Origin: Micromonospora sp. MA102
GTDB taxonomy: Bacteria > Actinomycetota > Actinomycetes > Mycobacteriales > Micromonosporaceae
DNA: 64,000 nt
NCBI RefSeq assembly: GCF_025460765.1
Contig: NZ_JAMWEG010000016.1
Location: forward strand, 62,001 to 126,000
Direction of reading: 5' to 3'
The notes beneath the pieces were generated by a model, which did no database searches, had not been told where the DNA came from, and saw only the letters and a list, made by a program, of their open reading frames with translations. A program made the translations under genes and the position numbers. Positions within the stretch are counted from its first letter, which is position 1. Every line of letters begins with the position of its first letter. Positions 26,971 to 35,521 of the stretch are shown piece by piece.

Positions 26971-27579
26971 TCAGTCCCCGGCGGCGCGTCGGCGCTCCTC
27001 GCGCAGCTTCATGGCGTACTCCAGCAGCGTGATCAGCACCTCCTTGACCGACTCCCGCTCCCGCGCGTCGCAGAGCACCACGGGCACCTCCGGGTCCAGG
27101 TCGAGCGCGCCCTGCACCTCGTCCAGCCGGTAGCGCTTGGCGCCCTCGAAGCAGTTCACCGCCACCACGAACGGCGTGCCGCGCCCCTCGAAGTAGTCGA
27201 TCGACGGGAAGCAGTCGGCCAGCCTGCGGGTGTCGGCCAGCACCACCGCGCCGATCGCGCCCAGCGCCAGCTCGTCCCAGACGAACCAGAAGCGGTCCTG
27301 CCCGGGGGTGCCGAACAGGTAGAGCACCAGGTCGTCGCTGAGCGTGATGCGGCCGAAGTCCATCGCCACGGTGGTGGTGGTCTTCTCCTCCACACCGGAC
27401 AGGTCGTCGATGCCGATCCCGGTCTCGGTCAGCACCTCCTCCGTCCGCAGCGGCCGGGTCTCGCTGACCGCGCCGACCAGGGTGGTCTTGCCCACGCCGA
27501 AACCACCGGCGATCAGGATCTTGATCGCGGTGGGCAGCGGCGCCGCTCCCGCCGGCCGCTCAGAGCGCCCGTAGTCCAT
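26971..27579 (-). CDS. cvnD: Conservon GTP/ATP-binding protein (CvnD)
   Basis: 202 aa Ras-like GTPase. P-loop GGFGVGKTTLVG (about 25-36), switch region EEKTTTTVAMDFGRI, G3-like FGTPGQDRFWFVWDE, and VNCFEGAKRY in place of the usual NKxD, as is typical for CvnD. Fourth gene of the cvnABCD set, overlapping cvnC by 20 bp. In S. coelicolor these proteins form a membrane-associated complex resembling a G-protein signalling unit. Confidence 0.93.
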   Translation of the reverse strand: MDYGRSERPAGAAPLPTAIKILIAGGFGVGKTTLVGAVSETRPLRTEEVLTETGIGIDDLSGVEEKTTTTVAMDFGRITLSDDLVLYLFGTPGQDRFWFVWDELALGAIGAVVLADTRRLADCFPSIDYFEGRGTPFVVAVNCFEGAKRYRLDEVQGALDLDPEVPVVLCDARERESVKEVLITLLEYAMKLREERRRAAGD

Positions 27580-27949
27580 TGATTACCGCCTCGAAAACAC
27601 TGTCGTCGGGAAGGCCGGCGGGGGTCGCCCGCGGCTCACGGACCTGCACCAGGCTGCGGGCCGCCAGGTCACCCAGGAGGACCCGGACGGTACCCACCGG
27701 CAGGTCGAGGTGGGCGGCGATCTCGGCCACGGACTGGATCCGCTGGCAGAGACCGACGATCGCCACGTGTTCCGGGCCGAGCCCGGACTCCGACGCCACC
27801 TCCGCCCGGGTCGCCGTGACCAGGGAGATCAGGTCGAACGTGCCGGTCACCGGGCGGGCCCGGCCACCGGTCACCGCGTACGGGCGCACCACCGGGCCCG
27901 CGTGGTCGTCCACCCACTCGTGCTCCGCGGGGTCCCCCTGGCCGGTCAT
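27560..27949 (-). CDS. cvnC: Conservon DUF742 protein (CvnC)
   Basis: 129 aa. DUF742 pattern: VVRPYAVTGGRARPVTGTFDLISLV, then a winged-helix-like part (LCQRIQSVAEIAAHLDLPVGTVRVLLGDL, partial) and the closing FEAVINGLRAL. ATG overlapping the cvnB stop (ATGA). Probably links the roadblock protein to the GTPase in the conservon complex. Confidence 0.93.
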   Translation of the reverse strand: MTGQGDPAEHEWVDDHAGPVVRPYAVTGGRARPVTGTFDLISLVTATRAEVASESGLGPEHVAIVGLCQRIQSVAEIAAHLDLPVGTVRVLLGDLAARSLVQVREPRATPAGLPDDSVFEAVINGLRAL

Positions 27950-28371
27950 CGCGCCGGGTTCTCGCCGAGGGGCTGTTCCCGTGTCGGTGAGGCGACGAAC
28001 CGGCCGACCCGGGTGACCAGCATGGCCATCTCGTACGCGATCAGGCCGACGTCGGCGTCCTCGGACGCCAGCACGGCCAGGCAGGCGTTGCGGCCGGCCG
28101 CGGTGACGAACAGGAACGACGACTGCATCTCGATGATGGTCTGCTGCACCTGACCACCGCCGAACCGCTTCCCCGCGCCCCGGGCCAGGCTCTGGATGCC
28201 CGCCGCCATCGCCGCGAGATGCTCGCCGTCGTCCCGGCTCAACCCGCGGGACGAGGCCATCAGCAGTCCGTCGGTGGAGAGCGCCACGGCGTGTTCCGCC
28301 TGCTTGACCCGGCCGACCAGGTCATCCAGCAACCACGTCAGGTCCGCGCTCGAAGCCGTCTTCTGCGCCAC
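27946..28371 (-). CDS. cvnB: Conservon roadblock/LC7 protein (CvnB)
   Basis: 141 aa. Roadblock/LC7 fold: DLTWLLDDLVGRVKQAEHAVALSTDGLLMASS (partial), then AAGIQSLARGAGKRFGGG and VTAAGRNACLAVLASEDADVGLIAYEMAMLV. GTG start with GAGGACGACGA upstream. Roadblock proteins often act as GTPase-activating or scaffold partners for Ras-like proteins, here CvnD. Confidence 0.93.
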   Translation of the reverse strand: MAQKTASSADLTWLLDDLVGRVKQAEHAVALSTDGLLMASSRGLSRDDGEHLAAMAAGIQSLARGAGKRFGGGQVQQTIIEMQSSFLFVTAAGRNACLAVLASEDADVGLIAYEMAMLVTRVGRFVASPTREQPLGENPAR

Positions 28372-28435
28372 TCGTCGTCCTCTTCTCCCCCGGCTGGTGT
28401 GCCGTGCTCGTCCGGGATCGCCGGTTCGGCGGTCC

Positions 28436-30928
28436 CTAGGTCGCCTGACCGTCGCCGGTGTCCGGCGCGCCGGCGTCGTGCGCCCCGCCGAGCAGCCGGG
28501 CCGCGTCGGTCCGGCCGCGTCGGGTGCCGCTCTGGTAGGAGCTCATCATCCGGCGCACCTGCTCCGGCGGGCGCACCGTGTCGTCGTCGTCGCTGCCGCC
28601 GTCCTCGACAGCGGACTGGTCGTGCCGCAGTTCCGGCGCCAGGCTGGCCTGGCGGACCCGGACGGGCAGCCCGCCGTCGGTGCGGGCCGCCGGTGCACCG
28701 TCCGTCTCCGCCGCACCGGCCGGCGCGGCGTCGGCGGTCCCGGTGTCCACCGGGGACAGCGCCGCGGTGGGCTCGGCGAGCGCGGGCTGCCGTTTCCGGG
28801 TACGCGCCGGCAGCCCGGACGGGGTGAGCCGAGGCTCGTCCGCGTCGGCCTCCGGCGCCGGGGCGGGTGCTTCCGTCCCGTCCGCGACCGGCTCCGCCGG
28901 ACCGGCGCTCTCGGCCAGCGCCACCGTGGTGGCCGGCCGGTCGCCGGCGGGCTCGGCCGCCGCGCTCTCCACGGCCGGGGAGGCGGGCACCGCCGTTGCG
29001 GACTGCCCGGCGCCGACCGGGAAGCCGCCGGAGGTGCTCGGGTCCGGCCCGTCGTTCGTGACCAGTTCGAGGGGGATCAGCACCACGGCGGTCGTCCCGC
29101 CGTACGCCGATTCCTTGAGCTGCACCTTCACCCCGTGCCGCTCGGTGAGCCGGCTGACCACGAAGAGACCGAGCCGGGCGGCGTTGGCCAGGTTCAGCTC
29201 GGACCGGTCCACGATGCGCCGGTTCGCGGCGGCCAGCTCCTCCGCGCCCATGCCGAGGCCGCGGTCCTCGATCTCGATGGCGAAGCCGTTGGACACCATC
29301 ATGCCGCGCACCTCGACGGTGGTGTGCGGCGGCGAGAAGGAGAGGCCGTTCTCGATCAGCTCGGCCAGCAGGTGGATGACGTCGCCGACGGCCCGGCCGG
29401 TCAGCGACACGGGACCCAGCGGCCGCACGGTGACGCGGGTGTAGTCCTCGACCTCGGCGACCGCGCCGCGCACCACGTCCACCATCGGCACGTTGCGCCG
29501 CCACGCCCGGCCCGGCGTGGAGCCGGAGAGGACGATCAGGTTCTCCGCGTTGCGCCGCATCCGGGTGGCCAGGTGGTCGACGCGGAACAGGTCCTCCAGT
29601 TCCTCGGCGTCGTGCTCCCGGCGTTCCATGGCGTCGAGCAGGGTGAGCTGGCGGTGCACCAGCGCCTGGGTGCGCCGGGCCAGGCTGAGGAAGACCTCGC
29701 GGACGTTGCGGCGCAGCTCGGCCTGCTCGACCGCGGTGCGGATGGCGGTCTCCTGCACGGCGTTGAACGCCTTGCCGACCTGCCCGATCTCGTCGTCACC
29801 GGTCTGCAGCGGTGGCGCCTCGCGGGCGACGTCGACCTCCTCGCCGTGGCCCAGCCGCTCGACCACGCTGGGCAGCCGCTCGTTGGCCAGCCGGAACGCC
29901 GCCTCGCGCAGCCGTTCGAGCTGCCGGACCAGCGCCCGGGCGGTGGTGATGGAGACGACGATGGATGCCACGACCGCGATGAGGCCGAGGCCGGCGGCGA
30001 GCACCAGCCGGACGATGACGCCGACGGCGACCGGGGTGGCCCGGGCCACGATGTCGTCGCCGCCGGCGAGGATCACGCCGCGCAGGTCCTCCATCGACCG
30101 ACTCACGGCGGCCTGCCAGGCCGTGGCGGTGACCGGCGGGCGCACGTCACTGCCCTTGGCGGCGAGCACCCGGTCCTGGAGGGTGCGGAGCTGCCGGAAC
30201 GCCTCCCCCTCGGTCATCTGCTGGTAGCGGGCCCGGTCGGTCGGGGCGAGGTCGCGGGCGGTGCGGTCGGAGAGGAACCACTGGGCGCCGACCAGCCGGG
30301 CGAAGGCGCTCTGCTCCGCCACGGTCATCCGGTTGGCCGCCACCGCGCCGGTGAGCAGGGCGTCCTGCTGGGACAGCAGCTCCCGGGCCCGGTTCAGGTC
30401 GATGAGCGCGGCGGTGTCCCGGGCGATCTCGTCGTCGTCCAGGCCGCCGAGCGCGTCGAAGACGCCGAAGATGGCGTCGACCGCCTCGTTGTACGCGGCC
30501 AGCGTCGCGGTGCGGTCGATGGTTTTGCGGCCGACCTCGGCGCGGACCGCGCCGAGCTGCTCGACCTGGGTCTTCAGGTCGGTGATGCGCTGCTCCAGCT
30601 CGTCGCTGGCCGGGATCTCGGTGCGCCAGTCCTGGGCGGAGCGCCACAGCGCGGCGGCGCTGTCGTCGGTGCGCTGCCGCTGGGCGACGAGGTCCTGGAG
30701 CTGGTCCGGGTCGGACTGTCCGAGGTACAACAGCGACAGCCGCCGCTCGTTCTGGAGCTGGAGCAGCAGCGGGTCGGCCGGCTCGAAGACCCGCGCGTTG
30801 AGCGCCTGCACGCCGAGCAGGTTGAACCCGTCCCGGACCGTCACCCACGCCGCGAAGGCCCAGAGCGCGATCAGGGACGCCAGAAGGGCGATGATCTTCG
30901 TACGGAGATTCGTACTGCGGGAACGCAT
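28436..30928 (-). CDS. cvnA: Conservon sensor kinase (CvnA) with NIT-type sensing domain
   Basis: 830 aa. Membrane helix about 10-30, an extracellular all-helical nitrate/nitrite-sensing-like (NIT) domain about 50-295, a second membrane helix about 298-325, HAMP (about 320-385), a helical linker without a standard H-box, and a HATPase_c domain (about 520-630) with ELIENGLSFSPP, EDRGLGMG and NAARLGLFVVSRL. The last 190 residues are Pro/Ala/Glu-rich and probably disordered, with scattered RTRKRQPAL/VRVRQASL-type basic patches. ATG 30928 is best spaced to AGGAC; GTG 30931 is possible. Own promoter at 30983-31012. Confidence 0.92.
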   Translation of the reverse strand: MRSRSTNLRTKIIALLASLIALWAFAAWVTVRDGFNLLGVQALNARVFEPADPLLLQLQNERRLSLLYLGQSDPDQLQDLVAQRQRTDDSAAALWRSAQDWRTEIPASDELEQRITDLKTQVEQLGAVRAEVGRKTIDRTATLAAYNEAVDAIFGVFDALGGLDDDEIARDTAALIDLNRARELLSQQDALLTGAVAANRMTVAEQSAFARLVGAQWFLSDRTARDLAPTDRARYQQMTEGEAFRQLRTLQDRVLAAKGSDVRPPVTATAWQAAVSRSMEDLRGVILAGGDDIVARATPVAVGVIVRLVLAAGLGLIAVVASIVVSITTARALVRQLERLREAAFRLANERLPSVVERLGHGEEVDVAREAPPLQTGDDEIGQVGKAFNAVQETAIRTAVEQAELRRNVREVFLSLARRTQALVHRQLTLLDAMERREHDAEELEDLFRVDHLATRMRRNAENLIVLSGSTPGRAWRRNVPMVDVVRGAVAEVEDYTRVTVRPLGPVSLTGRAVGDVIHLLAELIENGLSFSPPHTTVEVRGMMVSNGFAIEIEDRGLGMGAEELAAANRRIVDRSELNLANAARLGLFVVSRLTERHGVKVQLKESAYGGTTAVVLIPLELVTNDGPDPSTSGGFPVGAGQSATAVPASPAVESAAAEPAGDRPATTVALAESAGPAEPVADGTEAPAPAPEADADEPRLTPSGLPARTRKRQPALAEPTAALSPVDTGTADAAPAGAAETDGAPAARTDGGLPVRVRQASLAPELRHDQSAVEDGGSDDDDTVRPPEQVRRMMSSYQSGTRRGRTDAARLLGGAHDAGAPDTGDGQAT

Positions 30929-30982
30929 CACACCGTCCTGGCCCGGTATCCGATCAGTCGGAAATCCGATCGACTCCGGCGC

Positions 30983-31012
30983 ACGCTAGCAGTCGTCGTG
31001 AACTCCATTCAA
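30983..31012 (-). promoter_or_regulatory. Promoter of the conservon operon
   Basis: -35 TTGAAT (31012-31007) and -10 TAGCGT (30988-30983) are 18 bp apart, about 55 bp upstream of cvnA. It implies the conservon is transcribed independently of the terpenoid genes that end just upstream at 31023. Confidence 0.6.
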
Positions 31013-31022
31013 GCGATCCTGA

Positions 31023-32576
31023 TCATGGTGTTGCCGGCCCGGTGGGAGTTGGGTCGGCCGACCACGACGCGGCCAGCACCGCTGCGCGCACGATCAGGGT
31101 CGGACGGTAGAGATCCTTGTCGTGCCACAGGGCCGGCCCATCAGCGCGTCCGTCCCACTCGGACAGTCGCCGCCGCCCCCGCGCGAGCGCCGCATCGACC
31201 CGCGTATCTCCCGGCCGCCCGGCGCCGGACAGCGCGAGGACCGCGTACGCGGTCTCCTCGGCGGTGCCGCCCCAGCGCCCCCACGACCCGTCCGCCCGCT
31301 GGGTGCCGAGCAGCCAGCCGACGCCCCGGTCGACGGCGGCCCGCGCCGTAGCGCCGGCGGCGTGGTCGGCGAGCGCGAGCAGCACACAGTAGGTCGCGTA
31401 GTACGCCGACGCGTGCCACCGGTCGTCCCACGAGCCGTCCGGCTCCTGCCGCTCGACCAGCCAGCCGGCGACCCGGTCCACGGTGGCCGCGACCCCCGGG
31501 TGGCCGGGGTGCTCCCCGAGGGCGTCGAGCACGTGGGCGTTGGTGGTCACCGACGCCCCGTCCTCCCCCGGCCAGGTGCAGAAGTGCCGTCCGGTGTCGT
31601 ACGCGTCGAGCCGGGACACGTCGAGCGGCCGGCCCAGCCGGGCGAGCGCGTACAGGGCCACCGAGGTGGTGTCGGCGTCGGCGGGCAGCCCGGGTCCGGT
31701 GGCCGCACCGGACACCCCGACGGCGGCCCGCAGCTCCGCCACGAGCGACCCGGGGACGGTCAGCGGCACGCCGGCCCGGGCCAGGATGCCGAGCACCCAG
31801 GCGCGCTCGAAGACGGTGATCGGGCTGGCGCAGGGCACCGGACCCCGCGAGCCGACCCCCCGGAGGTAGTCCAGGGCGGGCCCCGGCTCGGGGCGACCGA
31901 GCCAGGCGGCCGTCGCGGCGGGCGAGGCGCCGACCGCGCCCGCCCCGGCGGGCCGCACCCCGGCCGCCCGGCGGGCGCCGTCGCCGGCCACCTCCAGCGC
32001 GTGGGCCAGCTTCTCGGGCACGGGCCGCCCGGTGGCCAGCAGGCCGCGTACCCGGGTCAGCCGGTCCGGGTCGAGACCGGCCGGCAACGGCAGGCGGACC
32101 CCGGCCCAGTCGGCCAGCCCGGCCGGGGGTCGCGCGAGGTGCCGCTCGACGGCCTCGCGCAGCGCCGGCACGATCAGGTCGGTGGCCGGCAGGTCGGGCG
32201 GGGCGCCGGCGTCGAGGGCGCCGGCCAGGAAGGCCAGGCCGCGGTGCGCGGCGCCGGCCAGCGGCGCGGTCGGACCGTGCTCGCCCCGCCGCAGCACGGT
32301 CAGCAGCGCCTCGGTGGCGCTCAGGGTGGGCACCAGGGCGTACCCGCCGGGGCCGCCCCACCCGCCGTCGGCGCGCTGCCGGTCGAGCAGCCAGGAGACG
32401 CGGACGTCGTGGCCGGGCAGCCACGGCGCCAGGCCCACCAGCCGGCCGGTCTCGTAGACCGACGCGGAGGTCTGCCCGGCCGGGTTGTCCACCATGGCCT
32501 CGACGAGTTCCCGGACCTGCCCGGCGCGGGCGTCGCCGGCACGGGTGACCCGCGCGGGTCCCGCGGTGAGGCTCAC
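31023..32576 (-). CDS. Class II terpene cyclase with DxDTT motif
   Basis: 517 aa. Protonation-initiated (class II) terpene cyclase: the acid motif is DADTT (residues 300-304) in place of the common DxDD, and QW-type repeats (QRADGGWGG about 67, QEPDGSWDD about 377, QRADGSWG about 426) line the alpha barrels. DxDTT has been described for bacterial drimenyl diphosphate synthases, so an FPP substrate is as plausible as GGPP. GTG 32576 overlaps the stop of the class I gene. A 65-codon upstream extension overlaps that gene and is not needed. Third gene of the terpenoid operon. Confidence 0.82.
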   Translation of the reverse strand: MSLTAGPARVTRAGDARAGQVRELVEAMVDNPAGQTSASVYETGRLVGLAPWLPGHDVRVSWLLDRQRADGGWGGPGGYALVPTLSATEALLTVLRRGEHGPTAPLAGAAHRGLAFLAGALDAGAPPDLPATDLIVPALREAVERHLARPPAGLADWAGVRLPLPAGLDPDRLTRVRGLLATGRPVPEKLAHALEVAGDGARRAAGVRPAGAGAVGASPAATAAWLGRPEPGPALDYLRGVGSRGPVPCASPITVFERAWVLGILARAGVPLTVPGSLVAELRAAVGVSGAATGPGLPADADTTSVALYALARLGRPLDVSRLDAYDTGRHFCTWPGEDGASVTTNAHVLDALGEHPGHPGVAATVDRVAGWLVERQEPDGSWDDRWHASAYYATYCVLLALADHAAGATARAAVDRGVGWLLGTQRADGSWGRWGGTAEETAYAVLALSGAGRPGDTRVDAALARGRRRLSEWDGRADGPALWHDKDLYRPTLIVRAAVLAASWSADPTPTGPATP

Positions 32577-33448
32577 TGGGCCCCCCAGAAGTCGGTGAGC
32601 CGGTAGAACCCGCTGGTGAAGCCGAGCTGTCGGGCCAGGAAGTCGGCCTGCCGGGGGCAGGCCGGCGCCAGGTCGGCCAGCAGCCGCCGGCAGTGGTCGA
32701 CCTGCTCCGCCAGGCGCCGCTCGATCTCCGCCGGGTCGTCCACCAGCAGGAGCGCGTTGAGGTCGCCCCACTCCCGGTCACGCCGGTGGGTGCCGAGGTC
32801 GTTGACCAGCCGCAGAGCCCGCTGGACCTCGTCGCTCACCGCGATCAGCCGGGGCAGCTCGCGGTGCGTGGCGGTGTCCCCGGTGTGGATCCAGTGCGCC
32901 ACGTTGACCACCGTGGCGGCGAGGTTGTCGGCGTTCGCCAGGTACGCGTCGAGGGTGGGGTGGTCGGCCTGCTTCCATTCCCACTCGCGGGCCATCGCGT
33001 CGAGGGTGCGGGCCATCGCGTCCCGCCACGGCTCGCGCAGCTCGCGGTAGGCCGGGGTGGCGGCCAGGTCGTCCCGCAACTCGGCGAGGAACCGGCCCAG
33101 CGGGTCGTCGGGCGCGGCGCCGTCGACCACGGCGAGGCAGGACTTGACGATCCGGTCGACCTCCGACCGGGAGGCCGCCAGGTGGTCGACCTGCCAGTCG
33201 ACCGCGAAGCCCCAGAGCACGGCGCGGTTGGTCAGCGCCAGCTCCTCGGCGGTACACCAGGGCGCGCTGAACGACATTGCGAGGGCGATGCTGCTGAACA
33301 GCGCCGCGTCGAACGGCCGGCCGGGAAACAGCTCGGCGTGCCCGGCCGCGCACCGTTGCAGGTCGCGCTGGCCCTTCGCGGCCTGCGCGCAGATCCGCCC
33401 CTGCTCCGCCGCGGCGGCGACCGGATCCGGCACCTCCCCGCCGGTCAT
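32573..33448 (-). CDS. Class I terpene synthase-like protein
   Basis: 291 aa, all-helical. The second metal-binding triad is readable as NDLGTHRRDRE (216-226; the ND-x-x-S/T-x3-E pattern lengthened in the middle). The first aspartate-rich motif is unusual, WGFAVDWQVDHLA (DWQVD 84-88) rather than DDxxD. VVNVAHWIHTGDT lies on a helix before the NSE-like motif. It would ionise the diphosphate made by the adjacent class II cyclase. ATG 33448 overlaps the P450 stop (ATGA). Confidence 0.75.
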   Translation of the reverse strand: MTGGEVPDPVAAAAEQGRICAQAAKGQRDLQRCAAGHAELFPGRPFDAALFSSIALAMSFSAPWCTAEELALTNRAVLWGFAVDWQVDHLAASRSEVDRIVKSCLAVVDGAAPDDPLGRFLAELRDDLAATPAYRELREPWRDAMARTLDAMAREWEWKQADHPTLDAYLANADNLAATVVNVAHWIHTGDTATHRELPRLIAVSDEVQRALRLVNDLGTHRRDREWGDLNALLLVDDPAEIERRLAEQVDHCRRLLADLAPACPRQADFLARQLGFTSGFYRLTDFWGAQ

Positions 33449-34833
33449 GCCGGCTCCGCCCGCCGCTCGGCGGCCAGCAGGGTCAGCTCGACCCGCTCGC
33501 GCGGCCGCAACGCCGCGGCCAGCCGCAGGCCGGGTACGCCGGGACGACGCAGCCGGAACCGGTAGCGGCTCAGCATCGTGGCGAGGATGAGCTGCGCCTC
33601 CAGGTAGAACAGGTACATACCGAGGCACTGGTGCGGGCCGCCGCCGAACGGGAAGTGGGCGTACCGGTGGCGGGCGCGGACCCGCTCGGGCCGGAACCGT
33701 TCCGGGTCGAACTCGTCCGGCCGGTCCCAGAACTGCCGCATGCGCTGGGTGATCAGCGGGCTGGCCACCATGGTGGCCCCGGCCTCGATCGGCACGCCGT
33801 CGATGACGTCGTCGGCCACCGCGCGGCGCGGGATGATCCAGCCGATCGGGTAGAGCCGGAGCAGCTCGTCCAGGACCATCCGGGTGTAGGTGAGGTCGGC
33901 GAGGTGCTCGCGGCGCACCGGTTCGTCGCCCACCACCCGGTCGATCTCGGCGTAGAGCCGCTCGGCCACGTCGGGCCGCTGCTCCAGGTGGGGCCAGGCC
34001 CAGGTGAGCACGTTGATGGTGGTCTCGGTGGTGGCCGCGAACATGGCCACGGTGTCGTTGCGGACCTGCCGCTCGTCGAGCTGCCGCCCGTCGTCGGTGC
34101 GGGCCTTCCAGAGCGTGGAGATGATGTCGTCGCCCTGGTCGGCCACGGCCCGGGTCTCCCGGACGATCGGCACGAGCACCTCGTCGACGATGCGGACCGC
34201 GCGGCGGAACGGGCGGTCCCCCGGCATGGGCAGGGAGAGCGGGGCGAACGGCACCACGATCCGGGGAATCACCGCGCTGGCGATGACGTCCTGCGCGTCG
34301 ATCACCCGCAGCGCGTCCGGCACGGAGATCTTGTCGGCGAAGAGCACCCGCATGATCGCCCGGCTGACGATCCGGGCCTGCTCGGTGCCGATGTCGACGG
34401 GGCGCCCGGCCCGGAACGGCTCGTCCAGCTCGTCCACGGCGTCCCGGATGGCGTCGGCCATGCCGTCGATCAGCGCCTCCACCCGCTTCGCGGTGAACAT
34501 CGGCTGGAGCATGCGGCGGCTGGCCGACCAGATCTGACCCTCGCCGAGGATGCCCTCGCCGAACAGCCGCTTGACCGGGCGCCAGAACAGCCCGTCGCCG
34601 GCCCGTTCGTAGTTGTCCGCCCGGTCCCGCAGCACGTGCTGGACGTGCCGGGGGTGGGTGGCCAGGTACGGGCGGAACGATCCCAGGTTCAGCCGGACGA
34701 GCGCGCCTCCGGTCCGGTTGCCCACGTCGATCAGCGCACGGGCCGGGTCCCGGAGCATGCCGGGCAGGATCTGCCGCAGCGGAACGGGGTGGGGCCGACC
34801 GGTGGGCCGGGGCGCGATCTGCGACTCGTCCAC
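33445..34833 (-). CDS. Cytochrome P450
   Basis: 462 aa from GTG 34833, which has GGGGGAG 9 nt upstream; an upstream ATG (34902) has poor spacing. I-helix FAATTETTIN, ExxR in LDELLRLYP, PERF-type segment FDPERFRPER and heme loop FPFGGGPHQCLGM with the axial Cys. First gene of the operon P450 - class I - class II and probably oxidises their terpene product. No ferredoxin or reductase gene is adjacent. P450 genes accompany some conservons, and cvnABCD follows immediately downstream. Confidence 0.93.
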   Translation of the reverse strand: MDESQIAPRPTGRPHPVPLRQILPGMLRDPARALIDVGNRTGGALVRLNLGSFRPYLATHPRHVQHVLRDRADNYERAGDGLFWRPVKRLFGEGILGEGQIWSASRRMLQPMFTAKRVEALIDGMADAIRDAVDELDEPFRAGRPVDIGTEQARIVSRAIMRVLFADKISVPDALRVIDAQDVIASAVIPRIVVPFAPLSLPMPGDRPFRRAVRIVDEVLVPIVRETRAVADQGDDIISTLWKARTDDGRQLDERQVRNDTVAMFAATTETTINVLTWAWPHLEQRPDVAERLYAEIDRVVGDEPVRREHLADLTYTRMVLDELLRLYPIGWIIPRRAVADDVIDGVPIEAGATMVASPLITQRMRQFWDRPDEFDPERFRPERVRARHRYAHFPFGGGPHQCLGMYLFYLEAQLILATMLSRYRFRLRRPGVPGLRLAAALRPRERVELTLLAAERRAEPA

Positions 34834-35203
34834 GTGAATGGCTCCCCCAGTCCTACTCAGGGTCGCGACACCGTCATGACCCGTGACGTTGCCCGCGAGC
34901 ATGCCATCCTGAACGGCGGATAAAAAGGCGGACAGGAAAATATCTCACTCCACAACAATCCCGATGTCGACAATGGAGCCGGTGGGATTTGCGTCACGCC
35001 GTAAGCCTTCCGGCGAGCCCAGTCATCCACAGTGGAGTTTCCGGCCGGCTTCCGGCGCAGGTCCGCCCGGCCCCGCCGGGCACCCGCCGGCCGCCATCGG
35101 CCCGAGCCGCCCGCCGCCCGGCCGGTGGGCCGGGGCGGTCAACTCCCCCGGCCGACTGGGGAGAACGCGGGCGCGTGCCCGCCCCCTGTGCCAAGCTTCG
35201 GGC
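34834..35203. other. 370-bp divergent intergenic region with an AT-rich core
   Basis: The stretch 34919-34980 is conspicuously AT-rich for this genome (for example GGATAAAAAGG, AAAATATCTC) and probably holds the terpenoid operon promoter on the minus strand. I could not assign -35/-10 boxes with confidence. No coding frame is supported. Confidence 0.55.
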
Positions 35204-35452
35204 ATGGACGACAAGACCATCCTGAGCCGGATCTCCGAACTCGTCGACGAGGAGCACCGGCTGCGCGCGGCCGCGCAGGAGCACGAGGCCGGCACCGACG
35301 ACGAGGCACGGGAGCGACTGCAGGCCCTGGAGGAGTCCCTCGACCAGTGCTGGGACCTGCTCCGCCGGCGCCGGGCGGCGCGCCGGACGCACGGCGACCC
35401 GGACGCCCAGGGCCAGCGCCCTGTCGCGGAGGTCGAGCGCTACCTCCAGTGA
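35204..35452 (+). CDS. DUF2630 protein
   Basis: 82 aa, full length. Starts MDDKTILSRISELVDEEHRL and continues with the charged helical LQALEESLDQCWDLLRRRRAAR typical of DUF2630. Cytoplasmic coiled-coil-like protein widespread in actinobacteria, function unknown. No ribosome site; CAAGCT lies 6 nt upstream, consistent with a leaderless start. Confidence 0.9.
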   Translation: MDDKTILSRISELVDEEHRLRAAAQEHEAGTDDEARERLQALEESLDQCWDLLRRRRAARRTHGDPDAQGQRPVAEVERYLQ

Positions 35453-35474
35453 CGCCGGGCCGGCGGCGGACCGC

Positions 35475-35520
35475 CGCGCCGCGTCCCGGGCGGGCCGCCA
35501 CCCGCCCGGGACGCGGCGCG
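35475..35520. terminator. Bidirectional terminator with 20-bp perfect stem
   Basis: Arms 35475-35494 and 35501-35520 pair perfectly around a 6-nt loop. It sits between the convergent DUF2630 and RIO-like kinase genes. Confidence 0.85.
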
Positions 35521-35521
35521 C

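Noticed and set aside
28196..31351. A 1051-codon open frame antisense to the conservon
   Set aside because: Its composition mirrors the opposite strand's codon bias; cvnA, cvnB and the cyclase on the other strand have clear domains.
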